24,885 nucleotides of DNA from Clostridia bacterium. GTDB taxonomy: Bacteria > Bacillota > Clostridia > Christensenellales > Borkfalkiaceae. Under the pieces are notes generated by a model, which was not told the DNA's origin, made no database searches, and saw nothing but the letters and a program-made list of their open reading frames with translations. The number at the start of each line of letters is the position of its first letter. Positions within the stretch are counted from its first letter, which is position 1. This document shows positions 1-6,431 of the stretch, piece after piece. The position numbers were made by a program, and so were the translations under genes. The DNA lies in NCBI GenBank assembly GCA_900768525.1, contig CAAGDF010000071.1, forward strand, positions 1-24,885, given 5' to 3'.

Positions 1-56
1 ATGTGTTAAGCACGCCGCCAGCGTTCGTCCTGAGCCAGAATCAAACTCTTAAGTTT
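1..56 (-). rRNA. rrs: 16S ribosomal RNA, 5' end only (partial)
   Basis: The reverse complement of 40-49 reads AGAGTTTGAT and continues CTGGCTCAGGACGAACGCTGG, the universally conserved start of bacterial 16S rRNA. The gene is transcribed to the left and runs out of the window, so only about the first 56 nt are present. The mature 5' end is placed by analogy with other 16S genes, about 7 nt before AGAGTTTGAT, and could be off by a few bases. It is expressed from the tandem promoters at 273-568. Confidence 0.97.
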
Positions 57-266
57 AATATCTTAAAGCTGCATCATTTCAGATGCAACAGCTCTAACGT
101 TTTCGTTGACTGTTTTTTAGGTACATAATGTACTCAATTTAATTGACAGAAACTATTTTATATAACTAAACAAAGTTTTCGTTACAATAATTCATTTCCT
201 TCTATTCAATTCTTAATCTTCATTGAACCGAACTGCCGTTCGGTGAGTGCTGCCTCATTCGACAGC
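57..266 (-). other. 16S rRNA leader region
   Basis: This is the transcribed leader between the promoter-proximal start point (about 266, from the -10 at 273-278) and the 16S 5' end. It contains two clear hairpins: one at about 225-243 with arms ACCGAAC/GTTCGGT, and one at about 69-90 with arms GCATC/GATGC. No gene is seen. The leader probably carries rRNA processing and antitermination signals, but no boxA could be assigned with confidence. Confidence 0.6.
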
Positions 267-272
267 TTATTC

Positions 273-301
273 ATAATATCACATTGTATAGGGCTTGTCA
301 A
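273..301 (-). promoter_or_regulatory. rRNA promoter P3 (proximal)
   Basis: On the minus strand TTGACA (296-301) and TATTAT (273-278) are separated by exactly 17 bp. A/T-rich tracts lie directly upstream (302-345), including the 18-bp palindrome AAGTTTTTTAAAAAACTT at 323-340, as expected for an UP-element-like region of an rRNA promoter. Confidence 0.85.
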
Positions 302-394
302 CCTTTTTTCAAAACTTTTTGAAAGTTTTTTAAAAAACTTTTTTGAACCGTTTTGACACGGTTGCGACTTGCGCCTCACTTGTGATGCTTGCCT

Positions 395-423
395 ATTAAA
401 CTACTTTTAAAAGAAAAAGTCAA
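395..423 (-). promoter_or_regulatory. rRNA promoter P2
   Basis: Minus-strand TTGACT (418-423), 17-bp spacer, TTTAAT (395-400). The surrounding sequence is a near copy of the P1 region, so P1 and P2 probably arose by duplication. A/T tracts lie upstream of the -35. Confidence 0.7.
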
Positions 424-539
424 ACGTTTTTCGGCTCTTTTTTAAATTTTCTTTAAAAAAGTTTTCGCGGCGTTTTCAGCTGTTCTTGTGGCGGGTTTTG
501 CCGCCGCGCTGTGCTTGCCGTTTCATTTGATGCTTGCCT

Positions 540-568
540 ATTAAACTACTTTTAAAGAAAAATGTCAA
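540..568 (-). promoter_or_regulatory. rRNA promoter P1 (distal)
   Basis: Minus-strand TTGACA (563-568), 17-bp spacer, TTTAAT (540-545). It starts just downstream of the mnmA stop codon, so the whole 57-703 stretch is rRNA promoter and leader. The block GATGCTTGCCTATTAAACTA occurs both here (529-548) and at P2 (384-403). Confidence 0.7.
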
Positions 569-703
569 ACGTTTTTCGACATATTTTTCAATTTTTTTCA
601 GGTTTTTTTAAAATAGTTGTTTTTGCCTTAAAAACCCGCAAAATAGCCGCAAAAACCGCGCTTTAACAGCAATGGCACAATGCTTTTCCGCATTTTTGCG
701 ATT

Positions 704-1816
704 TTAATCGTTTTTGATAGCCTTTTCTATAACTCCGCCGCCAAGACAATCGTCCTTGCCGTAAAGCACGCAATACTGCCCCTCGGTGATCGCCCGCTGC
801 TTTTCGTCGAAATCTACTCTTATGGCATGCCCGCAAGCCGCGCGCTCATTATCGGATAAAATATGCACGGTTACGCCCTGTTCGCTCTGACGATAGCGGA
901 ATTTAGCGGTGCACCTGAAATCTTTTTCCGCGGGAACATAAGGAATAAAGTTGAAACTATCCATATACAAACCGTCGGAATACAACTTATCCTCACTCCC
1001 ATGCGCGACATATAATATATTATTGGGTATATCCTTCTCGATAACGAACCATCTGCCTTCGTCCCCGCGTTGCCCGCCTATGTCAAGACCTTTCCTTTGC
1101 CCGATGGTATAATACATTAAACCGAAGTGTTTGCCGAGCACTCTTCCGTCGTAAGTTCTTATCTCGCCCTCGCGCGCGGGAATGTATTTCATCAGAAACT
1201 CGCGGAATTTTCTTTCGCCTATAAAACAAATGCCGGTGGAGTCCTTTTTCTCCGCGGTGTTAAGACCGTAACGTTCGGCAACGGCGCGAACCTCGCTTTT
1301 TTGCATCCCCGCAAGCGGGAACAGCACGTTTTCAAGCTGCTTTTGCGAAAGCTGATTTAAAAAATACGTCTGATCTTTGTTCTGATCAGCGGCTTTAAGC
1401 AATTTGTGAACGCCGCCCTCGTGCGAGATTCCGCAATAATGCCCGGTAGCAATGTAATCGGCATTGAGCTCGGCGGCGTAATCTTTGAACGGTCCGAACT
1501 TTATTTCGCGATTGCACAGTACGTCCGGGTTGGGCGTGCGACCTTTTTTATACTCATCGAGAAAGTACGAAAAAACACGCTCCATATACTCGTCGGAAAA
1601 ATCTACCGAGTAATAGGGAATTTCAAGTTTGGCGCAGACGCGGCGCACATCGCCGTAATCTTCTTCCGCGGTGCAGCAACCGTTGTCGTCCGTTTCTTTC
1701 CAGTTGTTCATAAACAGCCCGACGACGTCGTACCCTTGTTCTTTAAGCAAAAGTGCGGCAACCGAACTGTCCACCCCGCCGCTCATTCCGACAACTACTC
1801 TTTTTTTCTCGCTCAT
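704..1816 (-). CDS. mnmA: tRNA-specific 2-thiouridylase MnmA
   Basis: MnmA adenylates and thiolates U34 of the tRNAs for Lys, Glu and Gln, using sulfur passed from a cysteine desulfurase. The 370-aa length is normal. The PP-loop SGGVDSS is at residues 12-18, the NW motif is near 37-39, and the two catalytic cysteines are at C101 (in NPDVLCNREIKFG) and C197 (in STGICFIGERKF). The ATG start has GAGGAG placed 6-7 nt upstream. It has its own promoter at 1857-1885 and is divergent from the radical SAM gene at 1987. It is not in an operon with a desulfurase here. No clear terminator is seen before the rRNA promoters. Confidence 0.97.
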   Translation of the reverse strand: MSEKKRVVVGMSGGVDSSVAALLLKEQGYDVVGLFMNNWKETDDNGCCTAEEDYGDVRRVCAKLEIPYYSVDFSDEYMERVFSYFLDEYKKGRTPNPDVLCNREIKFGPFKDYAAELNADYIATGHYCGISHEGGVHKLLKAADQNKDQTYFLNQLSQKQLENVLFPLAGMQKSEVRAVAERYGLNTAEKKDSTGICFIGERKFREFLMKYIPAREGEIRTYDGRVLGKHFGLMYYTIGQRKGLDIGGQRGDEGRWFVIEKDIPNNILYVAHGSEDKLYSDGLYMDSFNFIPYVPAEKDFRCTAKFRYRQSEQGVTVHILSDNERAACGHAIRVDFDEKQRAITEGQYCVLYGKDDCLGGGVIEKAIKND

Positions 1817-1856
1817 AGTCTACTCCTCGGCGCAACCGATTATCACGCCGAAAAAA

Positions 1857-1885
1857 ATATTATCACAATAACTTTTTTTAGTCAA
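1857..1885 (-). promoter_or_regulatory. mnmA promoter
   Basis: Minus-strand TTGACT (1880-1885) and TAATAT (1857-1862) with a 17-bp spacer, giving a leader of about 35 nt before the mnmA ribosome binding site. Confidence 0.75.
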
Positions 1886-1986
1886 CGTTTTATCAAAAGC
1901 CCGAAAAAATGCTTTTTAATTTTGCGGATTATAATATATAATGTTGTTAAATACATAATAGATTTGAATTGCAAGTACCGTAAATT

Positions 1987-2958
1987 ATGAATAACTCACA
2001 AGAACACAACAAAATAACGCCGTTCACTCCGAGCGAAAAACAAAGATATTTTTCCGCCAACCGATTTTTCAGCAACCTGTTCGGCAAAAAAACATATAAG
2101 TTAAGTTTTGACGCAGGGTTCGGATGCCCCAACCGCGACGGAAAAATAAGTTACGGCGGGTGCGTTTTTTGCAGTGAAGGCGGCAGCGGCGATTTTGCCG
2201 TAAAACTTACCGCCGATAATTTGCAAAACATAGACGACGCTTTTGCCGAGGCGAAAGCGCGCGTTTCCGAAAAAATAAAAACGAATTCTTATATCGCATA
2301 TTTTCAAAGTTACTCAAACACCTATGCGCCCACCGAAACGCTTGATAAATTGTTTTCGGCAGTGATTGCGCGCCCGGACGTATGCGCGCTCTCCATAGCC
2401 ACCCGCCCCGACTGTTTTACGGACGAAACCTACGACCTTATTAAAAAACTTTGCAAAATTAAGCCGATTTTTGTTGAACTCGGCTTGCAGACGGCGAACG
2501 AAAAAACCGCCGAATATATCAACCGAGGATATGCGCTGCCCGTTTACGACAGAGCCGTCGCACGGCTTAAAGCCGCGGGCGCAAACGTTATAACGCACGT
2601 CATCATAGGTTTGCCGGGCGAAAACAAAACCGATATTTTAAACACGATAAAGCACGCGACCGATGCGGGCACGGACGGACTTAAACTGCAACTGCTGCAC
2701 GTTTTGAAAAATACCCGACTTGCCGAGGCTTTTGTCCGCGGAGAATTTCGCACGCTCGGTAAAGAAGAATACGTCGATATTCTTTGCGACTGCGTGAACG
2801 CAATTCCCGCAAACGTAGTTATCCACAGGCTGACGGGCGACGCACCGAAAAAATTACTCATCGAACCGAAATGGTCGGCGGACAAAAAATCAGTATTAAA
2901 TCTTATAACCAAAACGTTCAACGAACGAAACGTTATTCAAGGCAGCAAAGCGAAATAA
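1987..2958 (+). CDS. TIGR01212 family (YhcC-like) radical SAM protein
   Basis: This is a 323-aa radical SAM enzyme of the YhcC/TIGR01212 family, whose substrate is not established. The family signature is present: GCPNRDG with C47, then GGCVFC with C59 and C62, which together would hold the 4Fe-4S cluster. After it come IAYFQSYSNTYAP, a LSIATRPDC segment and HVIIGLPGE, all typical of the family's TIM barrel. The ATG at 1987 lacks a good Shine-Dalgarno, and TATAAT-like boxes lie at 1930-1942 with no good -35, so initiation signals are weak. The gene is divergent from mnmA and ends at a bidirectional terminator. Family assignment is firm; function is unknown. Confidence 0.93.
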   Translation: MNNSQEHNKITPFTPSEKQRYFSANRFFSNLFGKKTYKLSFDAGFGCPNRDGKISYGGCVFCSEGGSGDFAVKLTADNLQNIDDAFAEAKARVSEKIKTNSYIAYFQSYSNTYAPTETLDKLFSAVIARPDVCALSIATRPDCFTDETYDLIKKLCKIKPIFVELGLQTANEKTAEYINRGYALPVYDRAVARLKAAGANVITHVIIGLPGENKTDILNTIKHATDAGTDGLKLQLLHVLKNTRLAEAFVRGEFRTLGKEEYVDILCDCVNAIPANVVIHRLTGDAPKKLLIEPKWSADKKSVLNLITKTFNERNVIQGSKAK

Positions 2959-3008
2959 AAAAGCCCGAGCGCAAGCCGCAAAAAGCAACAGCATTCGGGT
3001 ATTTTTTA
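2957..3008. terminator. Bidirectional intrinsic terminator
   Basis: A hairpin between CCCGA (about 2964-2968) and TCGGG (about 2995-2999) is flanked by an A-run at 2957-2962 and a T-run at 3002-3007. It ends the radical SAM gene, and the A-run on the left lets it also act on leftward transcripts from the DUF2828 gene. Confidence 0.75.
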
Positions 3009-3025
3009 TATTAACTTAAAAAAGT

Positions 3026-3046
3026 CGGGCTATAGGTCGATTATCG
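3026..3046 (-). repeat. Dispersed motif copy 1
   Basis: Minus strand reads CGATAATCGACCTATAGCC followed by CG and ACTTTTTT. This is one of five copies of a motif found in non-coding gaps of the window. It sits between the two convergent genes and ends in a T-run, so it may also act in termination. Confidence 0.7.
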
Positions 3047-3103
3047 GCATTTTCGATAAAAATTCGGTCAAAAAACGAACAATGTACGGTTTTTTATAAA
3101 AAG

Positions 3104-4669
3104 TCAGCCTATAAGCGCGTTATCAACCATTTTGTAGCGTTCGCCGTTTAACACTTCGAGCAAGCATTTATAAGGATCGAGCTCGCCCGATGCAACCATT
3201 TTGAAAATCGACGGAGAAAAGCCGCTTACGAGCGCAAGACCTTTTTCGTTAGTACGCAAAGGTATACCGAGCGTTCTTCCGCAAATATTCCAGAAAATAA
3301 GCCGAGGCATTTTTACGCCCGCGTCTGCGTACTTTTTCGCTATTACGTCGAACAACGGCAAATCGTCGGTCATATGATTACCCGAAGCATCCGTCGCGCA
3401 CGAGTTGAATTCCATATCCGATAAAATGAGTATGTTTGCGGGCACACTCGCCGCCGCTTTCTTCGATGAGGTAGCGACTTTTAAAACGAGGTCGAACACC
3501 GCCTCGATATTGGTATCGTCGACTTCGCAATGCGCGTTGGCGATAACGATTTTTTCCATAAGGTTTTTAGCCTTGCCCAAATTGACGAACTGGGGAGTAT
3601 GACTGAACGTTATATATTTATTATTAAACCCGCCGCTTGCACGTTCGGCAAAATAAATCGCCAACGACTGAGCGACCTCGAGTGCGGTCAAAGAACTGTT
3701 TTTGCTTACGCGGTCGGTCATACTGCCAGAGCCGTCCGCAACGCAAAGCGTAGAGCCGTTCGCACCGACGTAATCGGGCAAAGCCTTCCACAATTCTTCA
3801 ACCGTATCAATCGGCTTATAAAAACCCGACAAACCCATTTTCAGCTTGACAAAGTGCAAAAACGTACATTCCTGATTATAACGATGAACGAGCTCGTACG
3901 GGAATAAAGTCCCGCCGTTTATCTTCGCCTTGCCCTCCTCAACGGCTTTAAGGTATTTCGCTCGCCGTTCTTTATCGTGTTTCATAAATGCTTCGGCATA
4001 AACAAGGTTTGCCTTTGACGGAACAGTAGAATAGTCTACCTCGCTCCACTTGCCGTCGCTTATAAGTCGCTCGGTAACCTTTATATATTCACGCATGCGC
4101 GCGAGCATTTTGCGGTATTCGGATTTTTTCATTCCGAGATATTCGAGAATAATACCGATATACAGCTGATTATCTTCATTATACGTCTGCACGGACGGCA
4201 GCCACTTGCAAAGAAGCGAAATGGTCTTGCCCTCGCCCATTAACCGCTCGTCCTCTTTCAAACGCTCGGCAATAAGCGCGCACACGTCGTCTTTAAGTTT
4301 GCCCGTCAGCAAGACGAACAAGTTATCGTAACGAGTATATTCGGCAACGAGCGGTAAGAGCTTTTTAACAAGCTCGGGGCGCACGTCGGCAAGATAACCG
4401 AGGCAAATACGGAACAACCTGCGCTCGCCCATACCGCCGCGAACGTCGCCCGCAAAAAACAACCACTTTATGGCAAGACGCTCGTCTTCGGCAAGAGCGC
4501 AGGCGAATTTTTCGATTACCTCGCCTATAGATGCGTTTCTCAGCGACGACACCGCGTAATTAAGATCGAGCAACGCATTGCCCGTGCCTGCATACATTTT
4601 CGCACCGTTTTCGGTATAACAAAAAGTGTTTTCGTCAATCGCCTTTTTTAATTCGTCCATAAATCCCAT
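3104..4669 (-). CDS. DUF2828 family protein: helical domain plus vWA domain, Ro60-like layout
   Basis: The 521-aa protein has a helical N-terminal region (about 1-290, including GGMGERRLFR near 78-87 and CKWLPSV near 154-160) and a C-terminal von Willebrand A domain. The vWA metal site is visible: DGSGS at 312-316, a likely MIDAS Thr in DDTNIEAVFDLVL (near 386), and LILSDMEF (D near 418). Both parts resemble the DUF2828 family known from plants, bacteria and viruses. A helical-repeat plus vWA layout is also that of Ro60/TROVE proteins, which bind Y RNAs; homology to Ro60 is inference. The ATG at 4669 is chosen because GGGAGG lies 9 nt upstream. No signal peptide. A terminator-like hairpin lies just before the ribosome binding site, and the tRNA-shaped RNA at 4743-4868 is upstream on the same strand. 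Confidence 0.85.
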   Translation of the reverse strand: MGFMDELKKAIDENTFCYTENGAKMYAGTGNALLDLNYAVSSLRNASIGEVIEKFACALAEDERLAIKWLFFAGDVRGGMGERRLFRICLGYLADVRPELVKKLLPLVAEYTRYDNLFVLLTGKLKDDVCALIAERLKEDERLMGEGKTISLLCKWLPSVQTYNEDNQLYIGIILEYLGMKKSEYRKMLARMREYIKVTERLISDGKWSEVDYSTVPSKANLVYAEAFMKHDKERRAKYLKAVEEGKAKINGGTLFPYELVHRYNQECTFLHFVKLKMGLSGFYKPIDTVEELWKALPDYVGANGSTLCVADGSGSMTDRVSKNSSLTALEVAQSLAIYFAERASGGFNNKYITFSHTPQFVNLGKAKNLMEKIVIANAHCEVDDTNIEAVFDLVLKVATSSKKAAASVPANILILSDMEFNSCATDASGNHMTDDLPLFDVIAKKYADAGVKMPRLIFWNICGRTLGIPLRTNEKGLALVSGFSPSIFKMVASGELDPYKCLLEVLNGERYKMVDNALIG

Positions 4670-4696
4670 ATGTGTGCACCTCCCGTAAAAAATTAG

Positions 4697-4727
4697 TAAA
4701 AGCACCGTTCACATTAAGTAAACGGCG
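4697..4727 (-). terminator. Terminator or attenuator hairpin between the tRNA-like RNA and the DUF2828 gene
   Basis: On the minus strand CGCCGTTTAC (4727-4718) pairs over all 10 positions, with two G-U wobbles, to GTGAACGGTG (4712-4703) around a 5-nt loop. CTTTTACT follows. It would end the RNA transcript, and read-through would be needed for this promoter to express the DUF2828 gene. Confidence 0.7.
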
Positions 4728-4742
4728 CGTATCGGCAAAAAA

Positions 4743-4868
4743 TGGGAGCGGCGGGATTTGAACCCGCGACCTTAAGTTTCCTACTGTTTCACTGATAAAT
4801 TGCTGTTCGCGCTTTTTACAAAACGCAATCAAAACATCTTACGCGCTACCAGCCTGCGCTACGCTCCC
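4743..4868 (-). ncRNA. tRNA-shaped RNA with anticodon arm replaced by a long bulged stem; candidate Y RNA (YrlA-like)
   Basis: The ends fold as a perfect tRNA body: acceptor GGGAGCG (4868-4862) with CGCTCCC (4750-4744), linker TA, D arm GCGC/GCGC with a 9-nt loop AGGCTGGTA, variable AGGTC, and T arm GCGGG/CCCGC with loop TTCAAAT. Discriminator A is at 4743, CCA is not encoded, and T6 follows. The total is about 52 nt longer than a tRNA. In place of a 17-nt anticodon arm there are about 69 nt that fold as TAAG/CTTA, TGTTT/AAACA, TGAT/ATCA and TGC/GCA, with bulges on the 3' side. Bacterial YrlA RNAs join a tRNA mimic to a Ro60-binding stem, and the neighbour gene has a Ro60-like layout. Alternatives are an intron-bearing tRNA (a strained reading gives a GTT anticodon) or a dead tRNA gene. 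The intact tRNA body argues against decay. Confidence 0.7.
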
Positions 4869-4928
4869 GTATTGCGCCCGATTTTTACGACTGCCCGAAA
4901 ATCGGACGATATTGTTTTATTTATGAAT

Positions 4929-4957
4929 AGTTTACACTATATGCGAAAAAAACTCAA
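4929..4957 (-). promoter_or_regulatory. Promoter of the tRNA-shaped RNA
   Basis: Minus-strand TTGAGT (4952-4957) and TAAACT (4929-4934) with a 17-bp spacer. Transcription would start near 4922, about 54 nt before the tRNA-like 5' end, so a leader would be removed, as by RNase P for tRNAs. Confidence 0.7.
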
Positions 4958-5007
4958 GCGTTTTAAGCAAGAATTTTTTTATTGACCGAAAATTTGCAAA
5001 CGGATAA

Positions 5008-5433
5008 TTACAACCGTCCGAATTTCTTCATTACCTCGAAACGAATTTTTTCCGTTTGCGCGCTTAACGCCGCAAGCATTTCGTAATCTTCGGTCAACCT
5101 GCGGTACTGCGCGCCGAATGCACGATTGAATTCATCGCCGTTTTTATAGGCAAATTCCACATATCCCCTGTGCGCCCAGTGATTGCGAATGTTTCGGATA
5201 CTGTCAAGCAGTTCATAGTCGTTCACCGAAAAATACGGGTTGACGTTGCATATATCGAGTTCTTCGAGTTCGGCAAGCGTCTTGCCCAAAGTGTAGGTGG
5301 AAATATACTCGTAATTGCGCTTGAAATCACCCTTTCGCATAGCCGCGTATATCACTTTTACGTCGTGCTCGACGCACTGACATTCCATCATCGTTTTGCC
5401 TACAAGCAAATGAAATTTATCTAATTCGGTCAC
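5008..5433 (-). CDS. Small HEPN-like protein
   Basis: The 141-aa protein of mostly helical, charged composition contains RNHWAH (R83 to H88 counted from the chosen start), preceded by SIRNI. This fits the R-x4-6-H signature of HEPN domains, many of which are RNases in toxin-antitoxin and defence systems. Two possible GTG starts exist; GTG at 5433 is preferred because CGGGGTGAT, close to the extended Shine-Dalgarno, ends 4 nt upstream (the GTG at 5442 lies inside it). No nucleotidyltransferase partner is adjacent. Downstream on the same strand are the tRNA-shaped RNA and the DUF2828 gene. HEPN assignment rests on one motif and helical content, so activity is not shown. Confidence 0.65.
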   Translation of the reverse strand: MTELDKFHLLVGKTMMECQCVEHDVKVIYAAMRKGDFKRNYEYISTYTLGKTLAELEELDICNVNPYFSVNDYELLDSIRNIRNHWAHRGYVEFAYKNGDEFNRAFGAQYRRLTEDYEMLAALSAQTEKIRFEVMKKFGRL

Positions 5434-5469
5434 TTTTATCACCCCGATTTTATGTTGAGATTTTAAGAG

Positions 5470-5524
5470 TTATCCACAGAGTTATCCACATTTGACCACA
5501 AAATGCCACTATTTTTGTTGATAA
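5470..5524. promoter_or_regulatory. Cluster of DnaA-box-like 9-mers
   Basis: TTATCCACA occurs at 5470-5478 and again at 5482-5490, 12 bp apart, and its relative TTATCAACA lies on the minus strand at 5516-5524. A very A/T-rich stretch (5510-5610) follows. The sites sit immediately upstream of the HEPN-like gene. They could be DnaA regulatory or titration sites; see findings for why an origin is less likely. Confidence 0.55.
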
Positions 5525-5639
5525 CTCAAAGTTTTCGACATTTTTTACCTTTTTTTACCACTTTGAAAATATTTTACCGTTTTTGATAAAACGGATCGTT
5601 TTTTTCACCCGCCGATTTTATAAAAACAAGGTTGATATT

Positions 5640-5985
5640 TTATATCAGCGTTTCTATCCTCTCTCGTCTTTTACTCGTTTCACTCGTAAAATCCACTTCG
5701 CATAGGCGGCGAACGCACCCTCTCCGTCAGCCTTTGGCTGACACCTCTACCAATTCAATGGGAGAGTTTGCCCCGCTCGGGGAAAGCTTGTAAGTTGTTT
5801 GCGATTGGAGTGCGCCTTACGGCTAGATCCTTCGTAAGTCGGTCAAGCGAGCGCGTCTCAGGATGACGAGAGGAATATGGCGTTACGCTTTTTTCACCGT
5901 CATGTTGAGCGGAACGCAGTGTAGTCGAAACATCTAGGTGCGTCAGCACCGCCCGAGGCTGCCCCTATCGGGGAAGCCTTTTTTG
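5640..5985. repeat. Gene-free stretch made of dispersed-repeat fragments
   Basis: No gene is seen. Recognisable pieces are an inverted-repeat block at about 5713-5768 (CTCTCC ... GGGAGAG with CAGCC/GGCTG inside), a right half of the repeat found at 21160-21203 (ATCCTTCGTAAG ... CTCAGGATGACGAGA, about 5826-5872), a left-half-like piece in 5897-5938 (CGTCATGTTGAG ... AACATCTAGG), and a hairpin at 5953-5979 (GAGGCTGCCCC/GGGGAAGCC). Confidence 0.6.
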
Positions 5986-5990
5986 CATTT

Positions 5991-6385
5991 GCGGTCATCG
6001 CGGTCGGGCATTGTCAACAGAAACGATGCTATGCGCCGTAATTAAAATAAGTATTTTTAGGGCTTAGATACAAGCATAGCGAGGCTCATTGATAATGACT
6101 GGACGAGATAGACCTTTGCGGTCATCTCGGTCAGACATTGTCAATAGAAACGATGCTATGCGAAGTAATAAGCACAAGTATTTTTAGGGCTTAGGCGCGG
6201 TTTTGGCAAGGCTCGTTGGTGATTACAGGACTGAATAGACCTTTATTTATTAAAGTTTTTAGGGCTTAGATACAAGCAGTGCAAGGCTCGCGAAGGGCAA
6301 AAGGGTGAGATAGACCTTGTCGGTCATCGAAGTCTTTTGCCCGAAGCAGTAACGCCGCAATGCGCCGTATATAAGCCCTAAAAAA
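5991..6385. repeat. Array of ~127-bp hairpin-forming repeats (two full, two partial)
   Basis: Two full units (6054-6180 and 6256-6385) begin TTTTTAGGGCTTAG. A left half (6181-6255) lies between them and a right half (5991-6048) precedes them. Each full unit folds on itself. The 6054 unit pairs GCATAGC/GCTATGC, ATTGATAATG/CATTGTCAAT, GAGAT/ATCTC and GACC/GGTC. The 6256 unit pairs GGGCAAAAG/CTTTTGCCC and GACC/GGTC, and its ends TTTTTAGGGCTTA/TAAGCCCTAAAAA are inverted repeats. The stems differ in sequence but stay paired. This is either a miniature transposable element or a structured RNA repeat. Confidence 0.8.
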
Positions 6386-6406
6386 GAGGACCGGCATTTT
6401 ACGCCG
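6380..6406 (-). terminator. Terminator of the membrane protein gene
   Basis: On the minus strand CGGCG (6406-6402) pairs with TGCCG (6396-6392) around TAAAA, and CTCTTTTTT follows within a few bases. It lies about 25 nt past the stop codon at 6432 and overlaps the end of the repeat array. Confidence 0.6.
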
Positions 6407-6431
6407 ACCCCCCCTTAGATTTTTAAATCTT

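Noticed and set aside
2544..2921. 125-codon frame opposite the radical SAM gene
   Set aside because: Antisense to a conserved enzyme; composition is not protein-like and there is no start signal.
4743..4868. Self-splicing intron in a tRNA gene
   Set aside because: The extra ~52 nt is far too short for a group I intron, and archaeal-type tRNA introns are not known in bacteria; the stem is better read as a replacement of the anticodon arm.
5470..5610. Chromosomal replication origin
   Set aside because: Head-on orientation of the ribosomal operon relative to forks from here and absence of dnaA/dnaN make it unlikely; kept only as a DnaA-site observation.
5755..5949. Short open frame in the repeat region
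   Set aside because: Its translation is that of known-type dispersed repeat DNA and no ribosome binding site is present.
5991..6385. CRISPR array
   Set aside because: Repeats are ~127 bp, diverged, partly truncated and without spacers of regular size; no cas gene is near.
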